Source: Puffinus mauretanicus (lineage: Eukaryota; Chordata; Aves; Procellariiformes; Procellariidae). Taken from it: a DNA stretch of 64,000 bases. Position 1 is the first letter of the stretch. Every line of letters begins with the position of its first letter. Both the position numbers and the translations under genes were made by a program. The notes below the pieces were generated by a model. The model did no database searches, was not told the DNA's origin, and worked only from the letters and a program-made list of their open reading frames with translations. The DNA lies in the NCBI GenBank assembly GCA_023333565.1, contig JAJKFH010001908.1:1-64000 (forward strand). Reading direction: 5' to 3'. This document shows, one piece after another, positions 35,045 to 45,769 of this stretch.

Positions 35045-35852
35045 TCATTGGCTATTTTCACCCAAAATCAAATCCCCTTGAGGTACACACCGGACCTCCC
35101 CATCCTGTCGCATCACCCACCAAGTGTACCCAGGTCCCTGAGCAAAAGCAATCCCACGGATGGGTTTTCCCTTGCCAGAGGCAGGAGTAACCCAGACTGT
35201 CTTCCCCAGCATATTTCTTATGTGCACAACAGGGACTTTATCTCCATCTACAGTACGTAAGAGTCTTGATTGGGCAGGGCCAGCTCGATTGGCAGATCCC
35301 CTGGTATTGACTAACCAGGTGGCCTTTGCTAAATGTGTGTCCCAATGCTTGAATGTCCCACCACCCATTGCTCTCAACGTAGTCTTTAGCAGTCCATTGT
35401 ATCGTTCGATTTTCCCAGAGGCTGGTGCATGGTAGGGGATGTGATAGACCCACTCAATGCCATGCTCTTTGGCCCAGGTGTCTATGAGAGTGTTTCGGAA
35501 GTGAGTCCCGTTGTCTGACTCAATTCTTTCTGGGGTGCCATGTCGCCATAGGACTTGCTTTTCAAGGCCCAGGATGGTGTTCCGGGCAGTGGCATGGGGA
35601 ATGGGGTATGTTTCCAGCCATCCGGTGGTTGCTTCCACCGTGGTGAGCACATAGCGCTTGCCGTGACGGGTTTGTGGGAGTGTGATATAATCAATCTGCC
35701 AAGCTTCCCCATATTTATATTTCAACCATCGTTCTCCATACCAAAGAGGCCTTACTCGCTTGGCTTGCTTGATTGATTGCAGCACATGTTTCACATTCAT
35801 GGATAACTTGTGCAATAGCGTCCATGGTTAAGTCCACCCCTCAATCACGAGC
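35045..35852 (-). pseudogene. pol: ERV2 integrase region
   Basis: Integrase core and C-terminal domain, with the catalytic acids in QIDYITLP, ESDNGTHF and GKIERYNG all present, ending LILGENSQ. The frame from 35815 downwards is open to 35045, but its first dozen codons are read out of frame. A 4-nt tandem duplication (about 35770-35778, plus-sense GATTGATT) lies just after the CETC of the zinc module, and a TGA at 35853-35855 replaces a Trp codon upstream. Both lesions are shared with ERV3 and absent from ERV1. Confidence 0.87.
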
Positions 35853-36610
35853 TCATCTATATGTTGCATCTCTTCCTTGATGGCCTGAGGCGTCATGGGC
35901 CCACCGAGCTATAAATAATTCACCCTTATGTTGCCAGTCCAAATCCACCTGAGCCACTTCAATCTTAGCAGCCTGGTCCACCTGCTGGTTGTTTTGATGT
36001 TCCTCAGTGGCCCGACTCTTGGGTACGTGAGCATCTACGTGACGTACTTTTACAACCAGGTTCTCTACTCGGGCAGCAATATCTTGCCACAATGCGGCAG
36101 CCCAGATGGGTTTACCTCTGCGCTGCCAGTTGTTCTGCTTCCACTGTTGCAACCACCCCCACAGGGCATTTGCCACCATCCATGAGTCAGTATAGAGATA
36201 AAGTACTGGCCATTTTTCTCGTTCAGCAATGTCCAAGGCCAGCTGGATGGCTTTCACCTCTGCAAACTGGCTCGATTCACCTTCTCCTTCAGCAGTTTCT
36301 GCAACTTGGCGTATAGGACTCCATACAGCAGCTTTCCACCTCCGATGCTTTCCCACAAGGCAACAGGACCCATCAGTGAACAGGGCATATTGCTTCTCGT
36401 TTTCTGGTAGTTTATTATACAGTGGGGCCTCTTCAGCACGTGTCACCTCCTCCTCTGTGGATATGCCAAAATCTTTGCCTTCTGGCCAGTTCGTGATCAC
36501 CTCCAAGATTCCTGGGCGACTGGGGTTTCCTATTCGGGCCCGTTGTGTGATCAGCGCGACCCACTTACTCCACGTAGCATCGGTTGCATGATGTGTAGAG
36601 GGGACCCCCT
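35853..36610 (-). pseudogene. pol: ERV2 RNase H region and start of the zinc module
   Basis: RNase H with FTDGSC, SQFAEVKAI, LYTDSWM and HVDAH, followed by the linker to integrase and the first half of its zinc module (HDASGH). It is shifted relative to protease-RT by a 2-nt deletion near 36603-36608, where ERV1 has two more bases in ACCCTCCCTTTG. It closes at the TGA at 35853-35855. Frame read upstream of about 36610 (to 36701) is out of phase and not real protein. Confidence 0.85.
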
Positions 36611-38232
36611 TTGAACATCCAGCCCAGCACTGGCAGTCGGGGTGCCAGGAGGAGCTGTGCTTCAGTACCAACCACTTCCGAAGCAGCTCGAATCCCTTCA
36701 TATGCTGCCAATATCTCCTTCTCAGTTGGAGTGTAGCGGGCCTCGGATCCTCTGTATCCCCGACTCCAGAACCCTAAGGGTCGACCTCGAGTCTCCCCTG
36801 GTGCTTTCTGCCAGAGGCTCCAGGTAGGGCCATTCTCCCCGGCTGCGGTGTAGAGCACATTCCTTACATCTTGTCCTGCCCGGACTGGCCCAAGGGCTAC
36901 TGCATGAACTATCTCCTGTTTAATTTGTTCAAAGGCTTGTCGCTGCTCAGGGCCCCATTTGAAGTCGTTCTTCTTCCTGGTCACATGATAGAGAGGGCTT
37001 ACGATCTGACTGTAATTTGGAATATGCATTCTCCAAAAGCCCACAACGCCTAAGAAAGCTTGTGTTTCCTTTTTGCTAGTTGGTGGGGACATGGCTGTTA
37101 TTTTGTTGATCACATCTGTTGGGATCTGACGATGTCCATCTTGCCATTTTATTCCTAAAAACTGGATCTCCTGTGCAGGTCCCTTGACCTTACTTTGTTT
37201 TATGGCAAAACCAGATTTCAGAAGGATTTGAATTATTTTCTTCCCTTTCTCAAAAACTTCCTCTGCTGTGTTGCCCCACACGATGATGTCATCAATGTAT
37301 TGCAGGTGTTCTGGAGCCTCACCCTGTTCCAGTGCGGTGTGGATCAGTCCATGGCAAATGGTAGGGCTGTGTTTCCACCCCTGGGGCAGTCGGTTCCAGG
37401 TGTACTGGACGCCCCTCCAAGTGAAAGCAAACTGTGGCCTGCACTCTGCCGCCAAAGGGATGGAGAAGAAGGCATTAGCAATGTCAATTGTGGCGTACCA
37501 CTTGGCTGCCTTTGACTCCAGTTCATATTGAAGCTCTAGCATGTCCGGCACAGCAGCACTCAGTGGCGGCGTGACTTCGTTCAGGCCGCGGTAGTCTACT
37601 GTTAGTCTCCACTCTCCATTAGACTTTCTCACTGGCCATATGGGACTGTTAAAGGGTGAGTGAGTCTTGCTGATCACTCCTTGGCTCTCCAGTCGACAAA
37701 TCAGCTTGTGAATGGGGATCAGAGAGTCTCGGTTGGTGCGGTATTGCCGCCGGTGCACTGTTGTGGTAGCAATTGGTACCTGTTGTTCTTCAACCCTCAG
37801 CAACCCCACAACAGAAGGGTCCTCCGAGAGACCAGGCAAGGTGGACAGCTGTTTAATTTCCTCTGTCTCCAGGGCAGCTATACCAAAAGCCCACCGGTAC
37901 CCTTTTGGGTCCTTGAAATACCCTCTCCTGAGGTAGTCTATGCCAAGGATGCACGGAGCCTCTGGGCCAGTCACAATGGGGTGCTTCTGCCACTCATTCC
38001 CGGTCAGGCTCACTTCGGCCTCCAATACAGTTAACTCTTGGGATCCCCCTGTCACTCCAGAAATACAAATGGGTTCTGCCCCTTTATAGTTTGATGGCAT
38101 CAGGGTACACTGTGCACCGGTGTCTACTAGAGCCTTATACTCCTGTGGGTCTGATGTGCCAGGCCATCGAATCCACACAGTCCAGTAAACCCGGTTGTCC
38201 CTTTCCTCCACCTGGCTGGAGGCAGGGCCCCT
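36565..38232 (-). CDS. pol: ERV2 protease plus reverse transcriptase (long open pro-pol part)
   Basis: The longest open pol segment in the window. It begins in frame directly after the gag UAG. It shows the retropepsin ALVDTGAQ and CILGIDYLRRG, then GEWRLTVDYRGLNEV, YATIDIANAFFSIPL, LPQGWKHSPTICHG, YIDDI (37288-37299), FLGVVGFWR and the connection with PTEKEILAAYEGIRAA. It stays open until a 2-nt deletion near 36605 makes the last dozen or so codons spurious. It would only be made as Gag-Pol by readthrough of UAG. It is truncated relative to a full pol because RNase H and integrase fall in other frames. Confidence 0.88.
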   Translation of the reverse strand, partial: RGPASSQVEERDNRVYWTVWIRWPGTSDPQEYKALVDTGAQCTLMPSNYKGAEPICISGVTGGSQELTVLEAEVSLTGNEWQKHPIVTGPEAPCILGIDYLRRGYFKDPKGYRWAFGIAALETEEIKQLSTLPGLSEDPSVVGLLRVEEQQVPIATTTVHRRQYRTNRDSLIPIHKLICRLESQGVISKTHSPFNSPIWPVRKSNGEWRLTVDYRGLNEVTPPLSAAVPDMLELQYELESKAAKWYATIDIANAFFSIPLAAECRPQFAFTWRGVQYTWNRLPQGWKHSPTICHGLIHTALEQGEAPEHLQYIDDIIVWGNTAEEVFEKGKKIIQILLKSGFAIKQSKVKGPAQEIQFLGIKWQDGHRQIPTDVINKITAMSPPTSKKETQAFLGVVGFWRMHIPNYSQIVSPLYHVTRKKNDFKWGPEQRQAFEQIKQEIVHAVALGPVRAGQDVRNVLYTAAGENGPTWSLWQKAPGETRGRPLGFWSRGYRGSEARYTPTEKEILAAYEGIRAASEVVGTEAQLLLAPRLPVLGWMFKGGPLYTSCNRCYVE

Positions 38233-38235
38233 CTA
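38158..38235 (-). promoter_or_regulatory. Candidate UAG readthrough signal at the gag-pro junction (ERV2)
   Basis: TAG at 38233-38235, a 10-nt spacer, the stem CCTCC/GGAGG (38218-38222 with 38205-38209), the loop AGCCAGGT and the distal partner CCTGGC at 38158-38163. The loop differs from ERV1 at its first base, outside the GCCAGG that pairs distally, so both helices are kept. Confidence 0.5.
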
Positions 38236-40224
38236 GTTCTGGTCATAGTATCCATCTCTCACTTCGTGCAAACGTGAGTCAAGAATTTCTTCATTGTAAT
38301 TACAATCCAAAGTAAGATCAGCCCTTCTACTCTGTCTGGGGAACTGTTCACTGGAAACTGGACCGCCGTGAGACAGGTTTTTCCTGACAACTGGAGCAGC
38401 ATTTTTCCTGGGAGAACCCCCTTGTGTGATTGTTTTTCCTTGCAACTCACGTACACGTGCCTCTAGGATGAAGGTAGGTTTTCCATCCCACTGCCTCATG
38501 TCCTCTCCGTGGTCACGCAGGTAAAACCACAGGGTGCCCCGTGGTGTGTACTTTCTATATCCTCTCTCTTGAGGAGAAAAACGCTGACTCCTAATGGCTG
38601 AGACACTGGTCCGTACAGGTGGAGAATAGGACATATCCTCTTTGAATTGCTGGAACTCCCGGGACAGTTTCTCCACAGCCGAGACAAGGGAGGAGGAGAT
38701 AGTTTCTTCAAAATCCCGAAGTCTGCTAACCACCTCATCCACCGTTGGTGCTTCTTCCTCTTTCCAGGACAGTACGGCCAACGAACTGGCATATGATGCT
38801 GGTGCGCTCCGTACCAACTTCCGCCACATGGGTCGGGTGCACTGGACGTCATCTGGATCTTTGGGTGTTTGGTTGTTGTCCAGGTCACTATAAACCACCT
38901 CTAGCACGCCTAGTTCTCTCAGGTACTGGATACCTCTCTCCATAGTGGTCCATTTGCCTAGGCGATATATAACATCTTCCTTGAAGGGATACCTTTCCTT
39001 CACGCCTGACAGCAGTCGCCTCCAGAGGCTGAGGACCTGTGTCCCTTTTCCAATTGCTTTGTCAATACCTGCTTCCCTAGCAAGGGATCCCAGCTGTTTG
39101 GCCTCCTTCCCCTCTAATTCCAGGCTACTGGCCCCATTATCCCAGCATCGGAGCAGCCAGGTGACAATATGCTCGCCTGGACGACGGCTGAAATCTTTCC
39201 GCATATCTCGCAACTCATTCAGGGTTAAGGATCGGGTGGTTTCCGTCTCGTTTATGAGTTCTTCCTCTTCCTCCTCCCCTCCTCGTGATGGCCCTGCTTT
39301 TCCATCATCCCTTTCTAAACGACCCGACTTCCGCTTCCAAGATTTCTTCTTCTGTACAGGGGCGACAGATACCAGCGACGGTTGGTCCTCTGGTTCAGCT
39401 GTAGTACCCGTCGCGAGGGTTTGGGTAGCTGCAGTGCCTGTCGCGGGGGTTGGAGTAATTGTAGTGACTGTTGTCGGGGTTTGAGTGGCTGCAGTGCTTG
39501 TCGCACTGGTTGGAGTAACTGCAGTGACTGTTGGCGGGGTCTGAGTAGCCATAGTGGTTGTTGTGGGGGTTGAAGTAGCCACGGTGCCTGTCGCAGGGGT
39601 TTGAGTAGCCACAGTGGTTGTCGTGCGGGTTGAAGTAGCTACAGTGCCTGTCATGGGGGTTTGAGTAGTCACTGTGTCTGTTGCTGGGGTTGATCTCTGG
39701 ACAGTATTCCTGAATAGTTGTTTAACTCTAAACAAGGCCTGAACCACATTCAGAAGACATAGCAATATGAACATGCTCGCTTGAACATCCCAAGGATATT
39801 CAAAATTCTCGGGGAATATCGTGGACATCTTCATGAAGAGGATAGAAGAAAAAGGAGTTTCTGAAGATATGGAAGGGAAGGTGAACAAGTGGGAGAAAGT
39901 GTCCCATCCTGTCTCCCCACTAAATTCATCCTCTGAGGTGAAGACGTAAGAAGTGTAATTATTAATAGTTTCCAAAAGATAGCTCCCGAAGAACAGGAAT
40001 GATGGCAGTGCTGAGTATAGGCTCGTGACCAATAATTTTACCATAACATAAAACCAGATCACACAGTATAGCAAAGCAATGACCTTAACCCATTTCCCAG
40101 AGATGATCAACCCCACATACAAACTGATAATCAGCAGTATAGACAGCCAGTAAGGTGCTATATACCACAACTCCAAAAACAGATCCAAAACCTCTGAGAG
40201 CAAATAAATAAACATTGTGAACAT
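38233..40224 (-). CDS. gag: ERV2 Gag, intact, membrane N-terminus and Thr-rich repeats
   Basis: 663 open codons from ATG at 40222-40224 to the TAG at 38233-38235. The plan matches ERV1 Gag: hydrophobic segments at about 27-43 and 46-70, NYT at 89-91, another membrane-type segment at about 151-165, a Thr/Pro-rich repeat region (two 10-residue units longer than ERV1), a KKK-rich basic then EEEEE acidic linker, a capsid-like region and a basic tail without a zinc knuckle. Differences from ERV1 are mainly single substitutions (for example WVKVIALLYCVIWF for WIKVIALLYCVIWL). It is the only completely open gag besides ERV1. Its promoter LTR is gutted, so expression would need another promoter. Confidence 0.88.
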   Translation of the reverse strand: MFTMFIYLLSEVLDLFLELWYIAPYWLSILLIISLYVGLIISGKWVKVIALLYCVIWFYVMVKLLVTSLYSALPSFLFFGSYLLETINNYTSYVFTSEDEFSGETGWDTFSHLFTFPSISSETPFSSILFMKMSTIFPENFEYPWDVQASMFILLCLLNVVQALFRVKQLFRNTVQRSTPATDTVTTQTPMTGTVATSTRTTTTVATQTPATGTVATSTPTTTTMATQTPPTVTAVTPTSATSTAATQTPTTVTTITPTPATGTAATQTLATGTTAEPEDQPSLVSVAPVQKKKSWKRKSGRLERDDGKAGPSRGGEEEEEELINETETTRSLTLNELRDMRKDFSRRPGEHIVTWLLRCWDNGASSLELEGKEAKQLGSLAREAGIDKAIGKGTQVLSLWRRLLSGVKERYPFKEDVIYRLGKWTTMERGIQYLRELGVLEVVYSDLDNNQTPKDPDDVQCTRPMWRKLVRSAPASYASSLAVLSWKEEEAPTVDEVVSRLRDFEETISSSLVSAVEKLSREFQQFKEDMSYSPPVRTSVSAIRSQRFSPQERGYRKYTPRGTLWFYLRDHGEDMRQWDGKPTFILEARVRELQGKTITQGGSPRKNAAPVVRKNLSHGGPVSSEQFPRQSRRADLTLDCNYNEEILDSRLHEVRDGYYDQN
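39401..39692 (-). repeat. In-frame ~30-bp tandem repeats in ERV2 gag
   Basis: Imperfect 30-bp units coding TGTVATQTPA-like decapeptides, about ten copies against about eight in ERV1. Units beginning GTCGCACTGG and GTTGTCGGGG are extra relative to ERV1. Confidence 0.8.
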
Positions 40225-40310
40225 CGAGTACTAAACTGATATAATGAATGCTTATAACAAATTTGTTTTAACCCGTTCGGGTCAGATGTGTCGTTATCTC
40301 AACCCTTCGA

Positions 40311-40328
40311 GCCCCACGTTGGGCGCCA
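40311..40328 (-). other. ERV2 primer-binding site, tRNA-Lys1,2 type
   Basis: TGGCGCCCAACGTGGGGC in element sense, separated from the LTR edge (40337) by the 8-nt spacer GTCCTTTT. Confidence 0.85.
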
Positions 40329-40336
40329 AAAAGGAC

Positions 40337-40422
40337 TGTCGTGGTTTAACCTGGCAGGCAGCCAAATACCACGCAGCCGCTGGTTAAAGAAATTTAACCC
40401 TATCCCAGCCGAAACCAGGACA
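40337..40422 (-). repeat. ERV2 5' LTR remnant (internal deletion)
   Basis: Only 86 bp remain. The first 45 bases match the U5 end (TGTCGTGGTTTAACCTGGCA… to GCAGCCGCT) and the last 35 or so match the U3 end (AAGAAATTTAACCC…CAGGACA). They are joined by a short filler, GGTTA. About 430 bp, including most of U3, R and the polyadenylation-like signal, are missing. The outer edge still abuts the target copy TATAG (40423-40427), so the loss happened inside an originally complete LTR. Confidence 0.9.
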
Positions 40423-40427
40423 TATAG

Positions 40428-43400
40428 GTAGTATTTCTTTCTCTTTCTTCCACTGATTATGTGTTGCATACAGATCTCATCAATTATTAAACATAGATGA
40501 TGTGAAGTTGTAGACCTGCATTGGGTGAGTCTTTAATGGTAAATTAAAACTGATGGTGTAGGTAACTGTGTTCTGGGATCTTATAACCTTGTTGAGCCAA
40601 ATGTTAGAAGATCATTGGATCTATCTGTAGTTTAACCAATAGTTGATGCAATAACTTGTGACTACACCTAAGAGCAATTAGTCATCAAATCATTAACCGT
40701 GCGAGCAATCAATTGCTGAACAGAATTCTGGAACTTCAAGGCATCCTCAGTATTTGCTGTAATTGGTTTGGAAACTACATCTTGTGTATGGTGCCTGTAT
40801 TTTCTTTATGGCAATAGTATCTGAGCATATCAAAGACACTAATGAATTTTATTAGCACTGCTTCTTTTTAATAGAGATTATAATAATTCTTGGGAGGTTT
40901 TGATTTTTTTTGTTTTGTTTGTTTTCTGGTAGAGGATGGAGACAGAAGGTTTAACAAGCTGTCCAAAATTACACAGGAAACCCAGCCAGGCTTGGAGAGA
41001 CAGATCTCTTGAGATTATGTCATTCATTGTCTAACAACAAATCTATTCATCTTTGCAATTACTGTAGATTTACTAAATATTAAGAGTAAGATTCTTAAAA
41101 AAAAAAAAACCTCAGTCTTACTTATGATTCTAATTCTGCTTTTTCTGCTTCTACTGCATTTTCTACTGCTTTTTCTTCTGCTGGTGAAGAAAATACAGAA
41201 GCCAAAAGACAGACTTTTAAAAGAAAGAAATTTTATTACATACTTTTATAAGAACAGAATTGGGCAGATGATGAATATTTTTGAAAATTTCACTTATAAC
41301 CTTTATCAAATCTACAGTGACCTTGGTGAGAAAAAATACTAAAACATAATACTAATTAAAAAAAAAAAAACAACAAACTACCCTATAACAAATAATAAAA
41401 AAGAAGCATCATTTCAAGATCTTCATGACATAAATTCACAGACCAAAGTTAAACATTAGTTTTTCAGAGTTTCTGAGTTCACTGTGTTTAAGGAATTTGT
41501 CAATATTTGGAAAGACTCACACGTTCCAAATGAAATGGTCCAAGTAATGGTCAACAAGGAACAAAGAGCCATAATTCCAAAATGATAATTGATATTATTT
41601 ATCCTGCTGTAGAGTTCTTTCATACCTTTCATAGCTGAGAGTCTGTCACAAAACACAGCCTTGATATTTTAAACTGTGTTTCCTCCTTGCAATTCACAAA
41701 TAAAGTACTTGCTACTTGCAGCCCTGTTTCTCTATGGACTCTCAAAATATGTCTTTATCCTTATATCCCTATCATATATTTTTTCAGGAATTTGAAATGT
41801 CTAATAATTTCACAGCTTTTCTGGAATGTTCTGAAATCTTGATTCAAACATCAAATATGTAACACAAAATTAGTGGATTTCTGAAGTCATTAAAAAAAAA
41901 AAAGACCTTATACCTTTGCTGTTGTTGCTTGTTGCTATTGTTGTTTTCCTCAAGGAAAAGGCTTAGGATTTTCATCTTCATTAAAATCTTGAATGACTAT
42001 TGACTTCATTATATACAATCTCCAAGAATAAAATGCCTGTGAGTCTATTCGTATGTCGTCAGAGGCCAAGGGTAATAGGGCAGACATCACAAGAATTTTA
42101 CCAGTCTCAGAAAAGAACACAAAGAAATTAATCTTTTTGTTACAGAATTGTTGTAAAAACAAAATCAAAATGTATCTTTTCCAGAGTTTTTATTTCTTAA
42201 AACTGAAAATTTTTTAAATTACACTTAATCATAACATTTGGGCTGAATGAAGTAAAATTGCTTTTAAGTCGCTGAAATTGCATTAGTAGTGAATTTGTCT
42301 CCTTGTATCTTTCTTTAATTAACATGTTGCTATTCTATATTAGTTTCTGATAATCTAAAAATAAGTTATTTCAGAAAAGATTTGGATAACCTTTTACTGC
42401 TGAAAAGAAAAAGTAACCTTTTGAAACAGTCTATTTTTTAATATATACATGCACCCATTTTACAGTGGTTAGAAGTGTATTAAAACAGCCTCTTCTATTT
42501 ATTCATAAAAAGTACAATGTATTTATTTCTTTTGGAATACCATTTCAAATAACAACGTAACAGTGGTAACCTCCATAGCATGCTTGTGGTCACACACAAA
42601 TAAACCTTGGTCATTTTTATTGTCAGTAGGTGTAGCTTGGGAGTTCTAAAGATAATTTAGTAACTAGCTTGGGTTATACTATTAGTTAACTGCGTACTTT
42701 GAGATTTTTTTTTCTTTCTCTCCCTTTTTTTCCACAGTCATCTTTACCTCAAGCGGGAAAATCTACAATTCAAATATAAGTAATGATTTCAGATACAATT
42801 CACTGAAGAAAACTTGCTATCTGGGCTTGAAGGAAAAAACTTCTATTCTTCCAATTAACAATTTTTTCTTTCTCCTTTTAAATGTACATTTGCATTTGTG
42901 TTATAAAAATTACAACAAATCTAGCAAATAGCTGGAAACACAAAGTTTTATTGTTGTCAATAACACCAGTCTATTTTCTCCCTTCTGTTTGCTTCTAGAC
43001 ATTGATCTTCACCTGTACTACCTTCTATTGCTTTGTTCAAGCTCTGGTGATTTTGTTAGCTTTTTTGTTATTCCCTTGATACTGATTTTTCCTTTAGTTC
43101 TGTTTTTTTCCTTTGCTAGACTTGGTAGTTTCTTCTCTCACCAAAAAATCTCAGACATCTCTTCAGAACCCAGTATCTTAATTAAAACTGGGTATTGATG
43201 TACTACTTAGTTTGGTTTAGTAGTACATCAATAAAGTATAGAGCACATCGGAAGGCAAAGTCTCCCAGAGCATTCTGAGGTATTTTGTATTGATTTAAAT
43301 TACTTTCCACAGAGTAACTTTGTACTTCATCTGGTGCAGGTAATACTATACTCTCTCTGGAGCCATTAGTATGATGTTGATTTCAAACATTATGGTCAAA

Positions 43401-45684
43401 ATTCTGGTCACTCTTGCAATGGGAGACTGCAGGATGAGAAGCATACAGGTAATCCTGTCTCTCTTTTTCCTTTTTTGAGGCAGCCAAAAGCTTGTACACA
43501 GGGAAAGAGTCCTCTTATGACATGGGAAAAAAAGCACAAAACCCCCACATTTTAAGGGTTGCCAAAAGTATGGTATCAAGATTAGTGGTAGTTTATTATT
43601 ATAGTGATCAGTGTGGGGTGCATTCCTCTAAGATCTGAGTGAAGTGATGGAAACAACTCTGAACAGGTAATGGCATACTGCAGACATTCAAACTCCTACC
43701 AGTGTCAGCAGATGCTGATGGTCGGAGTTTTGTTTCTGGTTGCTTCCTCCACTCTTCCAAGACTTTGCTCCAGGTGAAGGTTATCTGTCCCTAAACCACT
43801 AACTTTCAGGTTTCTTATTTTATTTGTGCCGGTCACTCAGTCCCCTTTTCTCGGTCCCTTCCTCCTGAAGAAAGAGAGAATGGAAACACCTTTAAGCAGT
43901 TTAACTGCAGAGAAGAGAACAGGTACTTGCCCTGAGGCTTAGAATTGAGTTGAATCATTGTTGCACAATGCAGGTTTGGAGAAGCTTCCATCTCATAGCT
44001 TTTTCCAAATGAGATGAGGACAAGCTATTAGATCTGGATGCTGGTACCAGCAGCTCAGGAATCTAGACTCCAGCAACAGTGTCAGGTCTCTGTATGGGCC
44101 AGCATCTTTCTGAATCCTCTCTTCTTTTTTCCTTCTCATCTTCACTGCAGCTGGTGCTCCATAGCAGATACAAACAGGACTATTAGACCAAATTTAGGGG
44201 AAGAAAGAGATTTCTGGTGCATAGGAAGAGAAGATGTGAGCCTCTCTGACCACAGACATCACAAGAGCTGGGGATTAGAGAAGTTAAAGTGGGAAAGACT
44301 AGGATCACACTGCAGTGACTATATCCCTCGTTCGATTAAGAAAAGGGTTTGAATATAGGAAAATAGATAATAACTGTCTCATAATGTCCACCTTGTTATG
44401 TATCCAGAGTCATTCTGTCTGCAAGCAGTATTGCCATAATTCTTGCACAGGTCTCAAATCTGCCACCCCCATTTACTGACTCTGAATATTTACTTCTGTT
44501 TCTTCTACTCATCAACCTATTTATCCATCCATCCACCTTTTCACCTTTCTTGGGAAGCCCTCATTACCTATCACATCACAAGCTGTGACTAAAATCTGTT
44601 TAGAGTGGACTTGATATCAGACTCAGATAGTTCTGGCAGTTTGGATAAAGTCCAGTCAGGAATACTGTTACAGAAATTATCGCTCTTGCATCCAGCTTAT
44701 GAGAGTTGTTTTGAGATAGAGGATAAGCAAAAATGTTGGGATACCATGGGCTAAATACAGTCCTAGTCTAGTCTCTGCTTGATATCCCAGAGCAGAATGG
44801 CCTAAATAGAAGATGCTTATAACAGTACTATTCTGATCGTTCTTTTAGCCCAAATCAATCAAGGGGAGGATGCTGCATTCAGTCTATCAGCCTGGTTTGG
44901 AAAGACTTAGATGAACCAGTGTTTTGAGGGGGGTGGTCATGTCAGAGGGGTAATTCCTGCTCAATGGGAAAATCCTTTCCCCACATTTATCTCCTCAGCA
45001 GAAGAAACTCTAACAATATATTGTGTCTCCCAGCTCTTCATCTGAGTTTGACTCTCCTTTAATCTATCTTCTTCCACTCCACTCTTCATATCTGGGGTGG
45101 AAAAATGCAGTTCTGCCTATACCACTGAAGAGCTTTAAACCAGCCCTGAGATGTGGTATAAAGCATTCCCAGCTATGTATCAAGCGGTTGCATTTTATTC
45201 TGGACAAAGTTTTGTGTTTGTCATTTTCAGTCCTGCATACAAAGGAAGGAGAAGAGGCCTGAGACACAGAGCAGTTTCACCAACATTGGTATATCTCCAC
45301 AGTCAGTAATGTCCAGCAAAATAACTGCAGTTCCTCAAACAAAGGAGGTAGGAGCTGGAACCTCATTTTCCCTCTAAATAAGTGTTCCATTGAGCACTTC
45401 AACATAGTTTGGATTAATATAGGCTGCCTATAAAGCCACATGCAGTAAAATGAATTCAGACATATTTTATAACTAAAGGTTCTATCTCCATGGGTCATTT
45501 CTAAGTATCTGACCTAGCAGAGCCTAAAGAGTCAATTATTTCTGGATTATTATAAGCAGTGGCTTCATTTCCTAGTGATTTAGTTGTATTTCGTTGAGGG
45601 GAAAGGGGCAGCTGAGGATTTGGTGTACATAAGGTATTACTGAAGATAATCTCTCAACTTTTCACATTCCTCTTTCTTATTTAG
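40428..45684. other. AT-rich stretch without recognisable genes
   Basis: No coding, RNA or transposon signature that I can support. It contains A runs (41098-41109, 41359-41371, 41890-41901) and a pyrimidine-rich TTCTGCTTTTTCTGCTTCTA stretch at about 41130-41190. The frame at 44038-44352 has no recognisable domain. Confidence 0.55.
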
Positions 45685-45769
45685 AATCATAGAATCATAG
45701 AACCATACAGGTTGGAAAAGACCTCTAAGATCATCGTGTCCAACCATCAACCCAACACCACCATGCCCA

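Larger units (their letters stand above)
34082..40422 (-). mobile_element. ERV2: best-preserved provirus, 5' LTR mostly deleted
   Basis: Minus-strand provirus of the same subfamily as ERV1, flanked by the 5-bp target duplication TATAG (34077-34081, 40423-40427). It has a full 3' LTR, an open gag (663 codons), the gag UAG, and an open protease-RT frame (548 codons). A 2-nt deletion then moves into RNase H, followed by a TGA and a 4-nt duplication before integrase. The 5' LTR keeps only its outer ends (86 bp), so the element has the best coding content but has lost most of its promoter. Its integrase-proximal part resembles ERV3 more than ERV1. Confidence 0.93.

Noticed and set aside
38259..38888. 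Minus-strand frames of 65 and 130 codons inside ERV2 gag
   Set aside because: Alternative frames of gag. They reappear in ERV1 and ERV3 only because the underlying gag sequence is conserved.
44038..44352. A 104-codon plus-strand frame as a possible gene
   Set aside because: No recognisable domain or supporting context in AT-rich DNA; length is within chance for this window.
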